A stretch of DNA of 64,000 nt from positions 9,920,001 through 9,984,000 of the forward strand of contig CM059625.1 in NCBI GenBank assembly GCA_030435675.1, given 5' to 3'. How positions within the stretch are numbered: the first letter of the stretch is position 1; each line of letters starts with the position of its first letter. The position numbers and the translations under genes were made by a program. Below the pieces are notes generated by a model, which searched no databases, had not been told where the DNA came from, and saw only the letters and a list, made by a program, of their open reading frames with translations. Positions 47,601-61,838 of this stretch are shown here, in pieces. This stretch comes from Steinernema hermaphroditum (taxonomy: Eukaryota; Nematoda; Chromadorea; Rhabditida; Steinernematidae).

Positions 47601-50600
47601 ATCGAGACTTCAAAATAAGAAAAATTACTTGACACTTTTTAAATCTGCGAACAGATCGTCGTTTGGACTCTGCGGACACGTAACGACCAACTAAAATAAT
47701 TACACGTTTCCCTTGCGTACGGGGCTACTTTTCGAAAGGTCAAGCACCGAACACGCTACTCCTACAATTTCTCTAAAAAAGCTCACAGTGACCAAGTGAC
47801 GGTGAGTTCACGCGTAAGCGTTCTAAATACTCATGTCAACACTGCGCAGGGTGTATTTAGAAAGAATTGATGTTATTCGTTTTCAGGGGGTGTTCATCCA
47901 AAATAATGATCGACGACTCAGAAATGTAATTAAAACGGATTCTGCGAAGAACTGAGAACTCGAGGCGACAGCACAGGCTTCTCACGAATGTCACTTACTA
48001 CAGATTAAACGGCCGAATCGTCTTGACAGCATGCCGACGACGGTCAGAATACGGTCAAAATTTATTCTAAAATTCTATTCAGACACAGCAAGACGAAAAG
48101 AAGAAAGGCGCACGACTATGAAAGCATCGATGGAAATGAAAAAGTTTCATTCTTCAGTGATTAATTCTCGGAAAACACCATTGCAGAATAACATAGTAGC
48201 CACTAGTCCACTCATGGAATTATTAAATGTATTCAAAACGCATTTGCCACGATCGGGGCCGACTGCAAGACCGAAGCGATCGCCTTTGAGAGAGGAAAGC
48301 CGTGGATAATATACATAGATGCGTTTATCTAATAAACGCGCAAATAAACTGTAGTTCAATGGAATAACCCAAATCGCGTTTCGTTCTCGTTTTTTCCATA
48401 ATGCATTCTTAAATTAAATATATGGCAACCAGACATACATTTGCTATTGGGAGCTCCATTTCGATATGATCACTGATAAACACGTACTATAGTTTTACGC
48501 TATCTTTCGAGAACTTCTGGTTATGTTGCCAGTTGATAACAAGAGACTAAAAATTATATTCAAGGAGAGCTAGTACGGGTACAGGACACTAGAACACCAT
48601 GGGACAACGTCACCCCTCAGACTACGTTGACATAAACATTTGGTACACCATGCGGGTGGGCCATGCGAAAAAACGCTCAGAAATGATGAAGATCTATTGG
48701 ACAAGGCGGTGAGAGTTGTCAAGTGTGATGGAAGCTTTGTGGTCGAGATTGTTACCGTTCGTGACAAACGGCGACTTATGAACTTGATTATAAATGATCA
48801 AAGAACATTGTGACTATTATAGTGTATTGGAATCGATTTAATTAATGGACATGAACTGCAAACGAGTTGACCTTGATGAGACTTTCACCTGACCACACTC
48901 GGTAAGTGCAAACAAAGACATTATGAATTCTAATTCGATTGAACGAACTTTTTTCAGTAAACAAGCGATAGGAGTTCGCGAGTCGCACATCGAGACATCT
49001 CCTCACTTGAAGGAATGTACTACTGCTCGTGCACCGCACAATAAATATAAATAATAAAAGTATTACGACCGCTGACGACTGATCACCTAGCGGATGTGGT
49101 TGCCTTTGGCAATAACAAGTTTCGCGAATTATGCGGATTACTGCCTTAGAAAGGGTCTGAATTCGAAATGAGTTATTTTGACTTATCCTTTGTCAAAATG
49201 ACGAATTGCAAATGATGCTGCGTACGAGTTTGAGAAACATTGGAAAGCATGTTGGCAAGGCTGCGGAGGAAAAAATCTCATTGTCATGCCAATGACGGAA
49301 AAAGTACGATCTTCATTCACTGCGATCCTCCCACTTTCCTTTCCATCGCACCTTATCTTTGTTTGTGAGAAAAACGACCCTGTAAATGAAAGATCTTCTT
49401 GAAAACAATTGACAAGCGGTCAACGCCTTGCTCACGAACAGCGCTTAAAGTAAATGAGCGAAGAGGAAGAAGCGAAGACAGAAAAACGGACTGCGAAAAG
49501 GACGTTGTTTGTGCCACAACCAAACTGAATGACACCTTATAAAGATTAATTTAGAGCGAATCAATCAAAAATACTTAATGAATTTCTGATTAACGGCTCG
49601 TTCAAAACAGCTCTGAAACGGGACGGAAAACCGAATGAAAGGCTTAGCATGAAATGGGTTGCTTCATCTTAACCGTACAAAATGAAGAAACATCTGACGA
49701 AATGTGAGTTTAAGGTGAGTTTGACGCCCACACGTTCCGATGCACAAAGGCTAGAGGCAGTCGTGGGGATGATATTGTCAACCAAACGGCGCCCACACAA
49801 CGGAACTTATTTCTTCTAATTAAGGCGTCGATCCTGAGTTTTTCTTCATAAAATGAAAGTCTCTCTGTTTCTCGCGAAACCGAGCGCACAGGGGATTTTG
49901 GCTGACGAAAACAGAAGATTAGAATGTATTAGAATGTATATTTTAGAACATAATCTTCTTCCCGGTGAAGAAGCAGCTGTTCGTATGCGTGTACATCAAC
50001 ATACATATGGAATTACATCAATAGTTTTGATCGAGACGCAGTTGAAAGTTAAAGGGACACTGAACGCGAAAAGGTGTGTGCACACGAAAACATTCCGCGC
50101 AGGAGTCGATTCCCTCGGCGCTCATGCAACAAGGAACGAGCTGAAAGAAACTAATTAGGTAAAGTGAAAATGGGGCGATAGAATATCCAGTCGCGAGTTG
50201 CGTCTTCTCGAAACACTAGAGTTCAAGCTATTATAAGGATCGAACAGGATAACGTGGATGACACAACAGCGCGACTCATGGGAGAGTCACCGATGATCTC
50301 AAAGAAGGCAATGTTTGCATTCGAAAGCCTTCACGGGAAAGACGAAAAGATATGGCAGATACGTGTTTTTGCGCGTGGGAATGCGCATGTCTCTACGCAA
50401 GGGGTGAGTGAGGGTGGGCTCATCTCCGGATATCTCACAAATTCGTCATTATCCCGACACTTCCTACTGGTCGAGCGCATTTTGACTTTCGCTTCTCAAC
50501 GTCAATCACAAAATGGCACTTTTCACCGCGCACTGTGTGGCCGCTGACTGGAGGACGTCGACAAATGAACTTTGTAGTAGTTTCAGTGGAAAACAGAAAA

Positions 50601-53600
50601 GTGGAAACCGATGATGGCTCAGTAGACGCGTTAGCAATGGAAATTAGAACGTGAACGTGGATTATTCTTCACAGTGGAAAAGTGTTCCCACAAAACAGAG
50701 GCGTTTGTACAAAGCGATTAGTGGTGGCAGCGTTCGCTCGGCCTGGACGCGGACAAGAGGCCGTTTCACGAGAAGCTTCGGCTGACCTCGAGGCTATCCC
50801 GAAGTGCACTTCTGTCCTTATCCTCTTGGCGCAAAAGCAAACAATTTCGACCTTTTGGTCAGATCTCTTCGTTCCATAAAACTCCAAGATTTTGTGTACT
50901 TTATCAAGCCCTCAACGCATACGCAAGTATAATCGCTATCTGAGCAATAAATCTTCAACAGTTGATCCTATTCATTCGAAGATTTCTGCTTGTAAGAAAA
51001 TAAAGTTCTACTTGAACAATCCTCGGTTAAATTATCGAAGAAACATCACAAGTAATTTTTAAGGAGAGTCTGTGTTACGCGAGTGAAAGGCTTAATTGGA
51101 GATAATCATGAGTTCAGCCCTGCGATGAGTTTTCGAAATTGACTCGCTGTGTGAGGGCAGCAGCGGGGACGTTAAATGTGGTGTTTGTCGAAAACGGCGC
51201 CAGGCCCTCATCGGGTTAACAATTCCAAGATGGCGGTGGCAAGGAACGTTGCCACCGTCGAGAAGTCAACGACGCCCACTTGTCGCATAAAGGAGGCGAC
51301 CGGATGTGAGAATAAACGCGGCACAACTATTTGCCAGAAATCAGAAAGCGGTCTCGAAACGTGGGAACACTTTTTCGAATATGGGACCGATGACCGAAAA
51401 AACAGAAACTTAAATTTGGACCGACAAATGAAGGGCTTCTCGAATGAATAGCGTTTTTTTGTGAAAATTCGCAAATTAACGACGTCAGCACAACGGCTGA
51501 AAAGAAACAACAAACGAACATGCAGGCGATAATGCCGGTCGGTTAGCCCTCTGCTGGGAAACGACGATCGTGAAGGAGCTGCTCGACAGATCGTGAAGGG
51601 ATCTCTTTATCCTTCAGACGCTCTGATTTCTATCGAGAGTCTGGAGAAAGTGCTTTTACATTCTCTCAGGAAAACATATTCGGCCGGAGACGGCCCACAC
51701 GACAAGGACCGGGCGTCAAATAGCGCAATTCGATAAACTATTTTAATGTCCGTTGCAAATCGGGAGTTTGATTTCTGCATTTTCAGGACGCCTGGGGCCT
51801 GACAGCATATCGAGATCTAGATAAACATTTGGAAATAGGCGAGTCCACTGCTTCACCGAGAGTTAATTGTTTATTTTCCACAGCGCGCATCGCCCAATTA
51901 AAAACACAAATATTACGTCAGCAAATAGCGGAAAACTCAAATTAAAGATTTGCCTAGAGCAAGAATCAGGTTTTTCAAATCGAAGACGTAAACATCAAAC
52001 GAGGAACGTAACTTTTAAAACTCGACTTCCAGAAGAAAACAATGCAGCCTTCTACTAATTTTTGGAGAAGTGGTCGCCCAAGAAGACTAATATTGGCGTA
52101 CCTTCATAATCGCGTTCAGCACAAAAACTACCGAAGATTCTGAAGGGATTCACTGATCTCCGGATTTTCACTTATGCCATCAACGCTAAAGACTTCCGTT
52201 TTCTTCATATAGAAAGGTGAAAAAGAAATTGTGGATTCAATATGCCGACCTTTCTGAACACCGTTATGAGCTATGACTAACTTGATCTTGTAGCTGCTAA
52301 GAACATCAAGAGCAAAGGGGTCCTCCATTAGTACTTTTGCTTATGACGACAATGAGCGGCAACAAAACAATATTATATTGGTGAAGAAAAGCATATTATA
52401 AATGACATCAGCTCCGACGCAGCTTTCCTTAAATGGATATAATGGTCGAGAGCCACATGCAAATGTGTTAGTGGCAAAAACCCACAGCTAATCCAAGAAG
52501 CTTGTTGTCTTGGTGAGACTAATGAATAAGAGGATTGCTTTTTACCACGATGAATGGGAAGAGGCTAACGGTCACGTAGGACGGATAACGAGAAACGTGT
52601 TGGAGAGTTTTCTCCTTTGGTAATTGGGCCGAAGAGGCCGACATTTTCTGTCTCTTTCCTCGCCTCATATAGCCAGAAAAGATCCTACACAGACGAAAAT
52701 CGATTATGTCACCCGACGGATACAACGCAGTGGATCGTTTCACGTTAATATTGGGCACTGAGAGAATTCCCACCTATTCGTTTGTCTCGTTAATGAGTTT
52801 TCTCACATCTCTCATAAATAATTAAAAGCTCCAGCGTATTATGTAGTAGTACACAGCAGAGCAACAAAGATTTATGAGATAGTAAGGAGGTACCCGGTTC
52901 CATGTTCTTTAGCTATCGTCATCGCCTCAAACCATAGGCGCTAACGAGCTACTTGGGGCAGTGCGACGGTCAGTGCTGTCGTCATTCTAAGTACAAGTCG
53001 CTATCTATTGGGTTGAAACATTGAAAACGCACATTTCATGAGATGTATTCACCATTCCATTGAGCAACTTCAACCCACTTTTCGGGCACGAGCCGGACTT
53101 TGGGTTCATAGAAAAAAATGTGTTTGAGGTCGAAAATGGTTTGGTCCACAGGTTGCCCACCTTGTTTCATTCTGACCGATTTCTTCTAATCTGTCATTTG
53201 TGGTCAAGTGCGGATGGCAGTAAGATAGAGAGTACAATATGAACAGCAAAGAAGAATCTCTAAGCTGAAAGTGGAGAGACAATCTGGTAGTCGAAATGGA
53301 AACATTTCGAGCAATCGTTCTTGTTTGTTGATCCAAGCGTTATTTTTTCAACATTTGGTCTGTATGTTCCTATAATTGAAATGAGCTCGTGGAGTCATTG
53401 TGTGGGCATAGTAGCTGTCACCCTCATACCGCATGTCGCCATGGTCTGTTATAATACTGATTTATTTGGAAACGTTGTTGATAACAGACCGTGGTGATCG
53501 GCCGGATCTATGTTTTTGAGATTTGCTAATGTAATGACGGATGTTGAGTTTTTAACCGCCATGTCATATGAATGACAAAAGACATATATTTGACACAAGA

Positions 53601-56600
53601 ATAAGAGGTGACCACGCTCGACCGACAAGCAAGGATGAGTGACGAACACAACCCGCACACCGGTTTTGCGTCCAGATCAAACAGTCTGAAAATAAGTGCA
53701 ATCAAAGAAGCATATTTTCAATGTTTCAAACACATAAATCGTGCACTTCCTCACTTCCTCACATAGCTTGTGTTTGAATATCGTTAGTTAGGTACAATGA
53801 GAGATGAACTTTAATCTCAGCTTCCAAAAAACGCAAAGAGAAAGTGCGAAGAAAACTGCTACTCGAATCTGCCTTTATGTTGTTAAAGCCGTAATGTGGA
53901 TTGAATTGAGCCCAAAACCGGATGAGTGTGTGAGGCATTTCCGTCTAGCCGCTTTGTTAAATGATCTACGTCTTGACGGCAGGATGGCGTGGATACGCGA
54001 AAATATAAATGGCTGTTGGAGCAAGAAAATGTCACGTCTGCCACGTGTTCCACTATATAGCCATATACTTCGTTGCTATGTTCTTATCCTGGCCTAGCTT
54101 AGAAACAGATTTTATTCCACTAAACCATCCCTGGCACATGACATTTGATCCATGTAGGTGGGTGCGCTGCTGGAGCGAAATATTCAGCTGCCATTCATAT
54201 CTGTTCTAACTGCCAAGGTTGCCGCTGTATCAACTCGATTAATATGAAATTAGCTGGTGATATTCGGTCGGCAGTCTAGTGCTGCCAAATTTAATTCACA
54301 GTGGATAGAGAATATCATTTCTACTGGGAATAGATTAATCTACTGACCTTTTTAGTATGAGGACATAGCGTCCCAGCAGCAAACACAAATACTACCAGAC
54401 TGACGGTTTATGTTTCCCTTACCTATGAGTCAGATTTGATCCGACAACCTCATATGACTACCGTATTCTCTATAAAGCGGATGATCTGGTCTGTTGACGA
54501 CTGTGTGACACAAATTACGCCATGCCGTGGATGCAGGTTTCTAGCACGATATATAATGTCATTTGCATTTCGACTACTTGTTTAAAGCCAAAGTTCTAAT
54601 GATGAATATGCTGGCAATAGGCCTGCTTTCGTATAAAACGTAGCCTGGGTCTCATTTCGTTGTTCATGTTCGTTTCCTTTAACTAACGTGTTCTAGGAAC
54701 AGATCTGTCACGAAGTTCCTCCGATTTGCGTTACTTCAGCTTGTGTTAAATACTGATGTAATGCTTTCACTTGGCTGAGCCAATGTGAGAAATTGGCCGC
54801 AATGCTTTCGTCACAGCAGTAGAAATGTTCTTTCTATTTTCTAGCATCTTCAATTAAGGGAAATCAAAATCTTCGCATTTATGCTGGTGACGCTGTAGTA
54901 GGATTATATGTACATTTAGTATAATTAATTTCACAAAGAAAAACTGCTCGTTGCCTTCAGTTTTTCTCCTAATGACTGCAGTGGTTGTCATGCGTAACTT
55001 GTTCTTTGCCGCGTATTTGTTGGTAATTACATCTTGAAAAATACTCTAAAATGGGCGTCTACGCCATTACACCTGGAGGCAGCCGATTAAATTCACCGGA
55101 CAACTACTAATTCCGCTCAGTTTCGTAGACGTCACCGTTCGCTTTCAGCCAGCGGCCGACCCGCGTGTCCTACAACTTCTTTTTTTAGCATGATGCTTAG
55201 AGGAACTTTGTCAGACTCAAAGTGAACACTGGCTACACAGGCTCCATGATGTCATTGAATTTTTCTAGATCAGTGACATTTTGTCGCGGAGCTAACTCCG
55301 CGGTTATGGTCAAAGTGTAAGACGCAATTCACCCTTTGGCCGCGTATGACGGAAAAAAAACTCTTGTGCGCTGTCCGCTCATTACCATTTTCCTTGACTC
55401 GCCTTCCGCACTTTCGTTACACCTCTTGCGCGTTTCGTTTCGTGTAACGCTCCGCCCCCATCCCACACCTATTTCTCTCTTCTACAGTGCGAACAGGAGA
55501 ACGTCGTTTCCCGCGTCAGGAAACAACTTTCAACATCTGCCCTATTATCTCCAGGCAGAACGTTCGTGTTTACACCATTTACCGAATATGTTTCATGGCT
55601 ATGAAACGAGTTGCCCATGTGACTCGAAAAAACCTATTATTACGTAACTCATTCAGCTGGTCTTTGAGACGTTAGCAGCTTGAACGCACAGGACGCCAAC
55701 GCGCCAAATGGCAATAAACAAACACCACTATCTACGGTATTTGAATGCAAATTAGTTAATTAAAATCTCACTACTGCGCACACCGGCGCTCGTTCAGACC
55801 CCAAAACTCTGCTTCCGCCTCTCGCCAGTCCCAAACGCTAGCGGCGATGTTCCCAAAGTTCATTTGAAATGTCCTTTTGCCAAAAGTAATTTGCTTAATC
55901 ACTGATGCAATCGCGTTACTCTTCGTCTATTTCCCAAGTTTTGCGCTTGTCAACGTTTAGTGATTACACTGCCAGGAATCGTTTAATATGCACGTACTGA
56001 TTACTGCAGCCATATCAAAATAGCACGCAAACGGGAGGATCCTAAGAAAAGAAGTTTTCCTTATGGATGTCATACTTTCGATCGAACATTTCAAACTGTT
56101 GTCGCACCGTACACGTTTTCTGATTCATACGTTAAAATAACTTAACCCAATTTTGCCAGCGGCTCCTTCGTTATCGCTCTTGTATCAGTCCCATTTCAAG
56201 TTTCTTTAACTAGAAGTGTATGCCTCCGTTGACCTTGCAGGCAGCCGTCGTTTTCAGTTGTGCATTGAGACCTCTACTTGTGCTCCGCTCCACGCTACTC
56301 ATTTGATGTTACTTTGTTTTGTTTTCCGGCTTTCCTCCTGCGCCTCTTTCACTTATTTACGACGTTATTGTTCTCGATGGAAGCTTCCCGGCTGAACCCC
56401 GCATTGCGAATGTTAGCTTTGCTATACGTGGCATCCCTTTGTTTCATTACTGGCGATAGCGAAGGATGTCTTCGGTGAATGAGCTAACTGTATCGTTTAA
56501 TCTGTTTAATCAGGTGTCTCAGCTGAAATGACGCGCATTCTCTCCCCCACAACTGTTTGTTTCTCAAATGTCGACGCAAACACAGAATGCAAAAATCAGT

Positions 56601-57544
56601 GATCATCGCTCGCGATCACGTGCTCGTAAACGCCAGTGACGGGAATGTTTCTTCTCTGGCGCTGTTCAACTGTGCGATATTTGCGATTGTCATTCGCACT
56701 TTGTTGGAAAGTGCAATGTGCTGATGTCGAGCTCCACTTGACTCCCCCGCAAGAGCTGTTAGAACGGCTTCGAAAACCATCCGCAAAACCGTCTGCCAAA
56801 TTTCGAATCCATTCACATAGTTCTAATTCATTTATTGGGCGCGCAAAAATAGAAAAACGGTGGCGAGCGTGAAAGAACTGATCGACGCCGCGTCGAACGC
56901 CATCGCGAGAAACAGCGCGAGCGCTGCCTATGTGACCCCTTCGGAAGATCTTTTGGGAAGATATTGCACAGATGCACAGTACGGCGACTCTTCAAATTAA
57001 CTCTGGCTCGCGGGCCTGATTCGTCATTTATCAAACGACATGCTTCGCGATACACAGGGCAAAGAATAAACTGGCGCCCCTGAAGTAGAGCCCGCCTCGT
57101 TGGACAGCCTAAGAACAATAGGAAAATGTCTTTTCCGTCGGCGCTTGCACTACGCTTGTGGATCGCGGCGGTGGTCGATGGTTACTCAGGCCGATTGCAC
57201 TTGGCGGCAACGCAACGTTGTCTTTGCCGGTGGTGTCTTAGCTACTTGGTCGTTGATGCTCTCCCAAGCTGAGTTGTTACCAGTCGCCGCGCCGACGTCG
57301 TTGTCGTCGTCATCACATCAACCGCATCAGCCGTAGAGCGCTGTAGGGCGTTTTCGTGATATTATTGATCGATCGAAGAGAAAAGTGGTGGGGATAGAGA
57401 AGTGAGCTCGAGGCGGAGACCCAGACAAGCGCGAGTCGTTGAGCAGACATCCAGAGGGCCTGCATTCTATATTTCGGACGGATTCGTGAGTTGTCGTCAC
57501 ACACACACACGCCGTTGTTACTCCTCTGTGTTTGAGTAGTTTTG
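44662..57544. other. Long region without a supported gene
   Basis: Nearly 13 kb. It holds only short open frames at chance density, with no recognisable family, no tRNA-like B-box and no transposase. Its position suggests regulatory DNA upstream of the amine receptor (left part) and of the nuclear receptor (right part). A more GC-rich stretch at about 56880-57500, followed by a short CA run and a start-plus-donor sequence, may be a promoter. Confidence 0.4.
57499..57510. repeat. Short CA dinucleotide run
   Basis: Six CA units within the putative 5' leader upstream of the candidate distal first exon at 57545. Minor microsatellite. Confidence 0.8.
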
Positions 57545-57554
57545 ATGGCCCAAA
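57545..57554 (+). CDS. Candidate distal first coding exon of the nuclear receptor gene
   Basis: ATG GCC CAA A is followed immediately by the strong donor GTAAGT. It ends in phase 1, so joining it to the receptor exon at 60230 (GA CGA AAA) would give MAQRRKVPEGELC and then the zinc fingers. The GC-rich stretch just upstream would suit a promoter. The intron would be 2,675 nt. This is an inference from phase and context; the proximal start at 60155 gives an equally valid frame. Confidence 0.35.
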
Positions 57555-60154
57555 GTAAGTTGGCTTAATTAAAATCTCCGATTGCTGTTGTTAATGCAGA
57601 CAGTAATTGAAAATGGAATCTAATTCTAAACAAGCCAGCATTTCTCATGAGCGCATGCGACCTAAGGTAGAACACCCGACCAACCACGTTCGTCCCTCAT
57701 TTGCCGACGGCCATTTCCCCTCACGCACTCAGAACGCTGTTCTTGTTCGCAAAGGTCAACGCATCCTTTTTTCACCTATAGCGTCATCGTCGTGCCTGCG
57801 CCAGAATTTTGTGCTAGAACGATTGTTCATCTTTTATCTTCTTCCAATCTTTAAAAGAATATGTCCGATCCTCGTCAACAACACCTTAATGTAACAGCGC
57901 CCCCGCCACATGCACTTCTTAATTATGCGCGCTCGTAATCACTACGTAGGGACTGAAAGAAAATGAAATTAGTAATTACCTCTCACACAGCTTGCTTTGA
58001 ACGTCACCGGCATTCAATGCCGAGAAATGTTTTTTTTGTCAAACCAGAAAACAATTAAGCCGATCAGACATCCGCATCTTTGTTCACTAATCTCCATCAT
58101 TTCCACCTGCGCTAAGCTGACGTTACAAAGCAACCGACCGCTTGTAACAGTTTTTTGCTAAGATTCTTTATGCGTGCTTACTCTAATTCGTTTTTAAAAC
58201 GCTCACCGGTCGCTGAAGTTGTGATTCTGCAATTTAAGGACTTCTGGGTCTGTTGCTTCTTTGACACTTATCAAAAACAAGGTTCTGATATGACTTTGAG
58301 CGTGTGGCGAACACATTTGAACGGACAGCGATAGACGGTGCTGTCCTGTACAGTAGGAGATAATGCGCTGCGACCACCTTTGCTGTTTGCTGTCTTATTG
58401 CGATCCCTCTAGAATTCGCATCGAATCGCAGACTTTTTTGCGGAAGCCGTGTCCGTCGAGATTATCGCAACATCGCCTAAATCGTCACCGTCGCTCACGT
58501 GTTTGTGGACTACCCCACCTGGCGGGTTTTCCTATTTTATTTATGCCTTCATCGGTCGACTGGAGAACTGGCTGGTGATCGCTGGTTGTTTTGTCACTGA
58601 TCGAGATGTGACTCTCTTACTCTGCTGGTACTTGCTTATCGTTTCGTTCTCTTTTCTCTCTACGCTCTCTGTTCTTCGCTATTTCATTTCCACTCTTTTT
58701 CGCGCACTTTTACTCTTTGGTGTTTATGCGATTTCTCATCGCCCTCGCGTTCGCACGTACAGCATCTTACGATAACTGCTCGGAGGCGACCTCTCAATTC
58801 AACCATGGATGCGGTCACTCGCGCTTTTGACATATATCATTTTCCGGCGATCGATGAGAAAATAAGGAACGATTAGTATTATCGGATAGGCGAGTAATAG
58901 GAATGCAGCTGTTCCATTATGCGGGTGTAGCATTGGAAACGGCTTAAGTGCACATACGGAATAGATAGGTGCCATGTTGTAGTCGTGCCTTGTACCAAGA
59001 GTTCTCTAAGTGCGAAAGGTAGACTACTTCATTTTGAGTAGCTGCCGAGATTGACGTACATGAGGTCCTAGTTCTGGGAAGGAAATTATCTTAGCACTTC
59101 GATGCCGGTAGCTCGTTTTACCCGTAAGTCACACAGAAAGACATCGAACAGCAAAGAATACTTGGCATGAGTCGTTTGACGTTATCTGTTTGTTTAGTGG
59201 TGCTTAAGCGATCAATATTGTTTGAACATATTTCGTGACGTCTCTTGCGTTAGTGATGCTATAGATCAGCATTCTGACACTTTAATTGCATCTTGGTTTC
59301 GTGAAATTAGCCCTGTTGTGCGCATCGGTCTGGCTTCGTTATGGTCCTATAGAATCGAGAGCGAACGAAGCGGCGAGGACCAGGCGACGGGACCAATATC
59401 GCTTAATTTTCTTTCACCCTTACGCATATCCCGTAGAGAACTTCCGAGCCGAGGGCCATCTGGTTTCGCTTTTTGCTCGCTTTTTGTGCGAGCACTGTTA
59501 CGGCATCGTTTAGCTTAGTCACTGCTCGGCCACCGTCGGATGTTCTCAATCTCAGCGCAATCGATTGGATCGACGACGACGTCTCCGACACAATAGAGTT
59601 GACCTTTCTTCCCTGCTGCTCAAACGTAGCTTATGCTCGTTCACTCTTTCCATGCTACCAAAAACTTTCGATTTCGTCGTCTTTACGTTTTTAACATAAA
59701 TATAATTAGTAGTCGGTTTTATTTAGCTCTTTCATTGTTTGGGCTCACTGTTTTTCGTGCTTTTTCTGTTTTAATGTTATTGAATCTGAAGCAGCCGAAG
59801 AATGCTGCAATGCGCGATCACTATTTCTAGCCCCATTGGCACTGGGCGATCGCGCTGCGGAAGCGTCTGCCAATTAGAAGTGCACGTCGTTTGACGGGAT
59901 ACTCAAAGAATTTGCTTATTTCGTGTGGATTTGATGTTTGGATCAGTGTTTATTCCGTAATTCTGTGTTCGTCAAATGTTATTTGTCTGTCGAAATGAGT
60001 CGCTCCGTTCGTTTCCTTTGTTTGTTTGTTTGGTAGAACATCGTTAATGACGACGCGCCTCGTTTTAGAACCTTTCCCAGTACTGCCCCTACTGATCGCT
60101 GGTGGTTAACTATTTACCCCTTAATCCCCATACACTTGATCACTTAAAAGCGCA

Positions 60155-61838
60155 ATGAAAGAGAAAATAAGTAAGTAAATGGCATCACGAGCATTTCAGC
60201 TAAACTGACATCATTCTGTGGTTGTTTAGGACGAAAAGTGCCAGAAGGTGAGCTCTGTGCAGTGTGTTCCGATCTTGCAACCGGATATCATTACGGTGTT
60301 GCCAGCTGCAATGGATGGTGAGTTGAATTATGAAGACTTATTTTTCTCTTCACTCTCCTCACGTTAAAACCTTCTAAAATCCTGCAATATTAATCACTTC
60401 CTCTGGCTAATTCGTCCACATTATACCCTCGAGTTGTAAAGATATTTGTTCACGAATTTATAATCTCAAAATCAGCATCAAACGATTACAATGATGAATA
60501 CATAATGATGATTACTTTTAGCAAAACATTCTTTCGAAGGACAATCGTCTCCGAACACTCCTTTGTCTGCCAGTATCAAGGGAACTGCGATGTAAACAAG
60601 AGTAATGGAAACAACTAATTGCAGCAAGCTAACTTCGATTATTTAGATATCCGATGTGCATGTCGGCACTGTCGATTCAACAAGTGCGTCGCTGTCGGAA
60701 TGGACGCCAAAGGTTGTTCACGCGAGATCAGTTCGATGATCAGCTGACTTTTCAGCCATTCAGAACGACCGAGATCGGATTGGCCCGACCAAAAAAATGA
60801 AAGTTCAGAAACGGCCGAGTTCGGATGAAGATTGGGTTTCGATGTCGCCACAGAGGCCGTTTGACGATAAGATAATCGAGCACCTAAGAGGCACCGAAAA
60901 CCTTTGTAATCAGCTGCGTTCCCGACTGTTGCCACCGGTCGATTCCGTTCGACAAGTGATCACCACTCCCAGTCTAATCTACAGTGTCAATGAATTGCAA
61001 ATTGACGTAAGCATCGTAGATAAGCCAGGCGAAGAAGTAAACACAATGCTGTTTAGCAGCAAACAATTTGCAAAGACCACTACCCTGCATCCATGATCGA
61101 CATTCAGATGTGGAACAAAAGAGAACTAAGGTTATGTCTGGAGTGGGTGAAGACATTCGAGGAATTCCAGAAGCTTACCCTAGAGGATCAGGTACAGCCG
61201 TCCTATTCTACCCTTATTACGATGTGTTTTCTTCAGATGGCACTTGTGCATAACTTCGCCTTTACGTTCAACATTCTGAATAGAGTATATTACTCTCAGA
61301 ACGCAGGCCCAGACAAAATAGTGTATCAGAACGGTGCGTACATCCTCAGACAGCCCCAGGAACAAGTCCGTATTCCCGGATGCCGTTCGATCTATCACCG
61401 TCAGATGGACGAAATTATGATCCCCTTCCGACAGCTTGAAATCGATATGGTAGAATTCGCTGCGTTCAAAGCAGCGATATTCTTTAACCCAGGTGCAGCA
61501 TTTCAACTCCGCGCTAACTCTTCCCTTCACGTTTTAGATGCGATGGATCTGTCGCCAGAGGCGAAGCTTTCGGTGACGAACGAAAGGTTAAAATATTTGG
61601 CAGCCTTGTTCCACTTGATTACTTCAAAAATTGGGGTCTCTGCCGGTGCTCAACGTTACGGAACGTTGCTCATGATGACTGCGTCTATTCAAGTGAGCCT
61701 TCAGGATGTTGCTCTCGTAATCCTGTTTTTTAGAATATCATTGCTCAAAATGACGAAAACATGCAAGTGATGGAAGTGTTTCAAAGCAGTTGGAGAATCG
61801 ACAGATTCGTAAAGGAATTGTGCATGAAAGTGCCATAA
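60155..61838 (+). CDS. Nuclear hormone receptor, HNF4-related nematode type
   Basis: Ligand-regulated transcription factor. Nine exons (60155-60170, 60230-60317, 60522-60601, 60647-60712, 60756-61006, 61057-61191, 61237-61492, 61538-61692, 61734-61838) join in exact phase to 383 residues. The DNA-binding domain starts near residue 14: CAVCSDLATGYHYGVASC, recognition helix CNGCKTFFRR, second finger CQYQGNC to CRHCRFNKC, all eight zinc cysteines present. The C-terminal extension AIQNDRDRIGPTKK closely matches the HNF4 signature (AVQNERDRIS). A ligand-binding domain follows with the helix 3-5 signature WVKTFEEFQKLTLEDQ, and the protein ends WRIDRFVKELCMKVP in the place of the activation helix. 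CNGCKT in the P-box is typical of the expanded nematode HNF4-derived receptors, whereas HNF4 itself has CDGCKG. The introns are 41-59 nt except the second (204 nt). Target genes and ligand are unknown; relatives often regulate lipid metabolism. Confidence 0.93.

Noticed and set aside
57100..57336. Plus-strand frame in the GC-rich stretch upstream of the nuclear receptor
   Set aside because: Other frames are open too and the composition is that of a GC-rich leader. More likely promoter or 5' UTR than coding.
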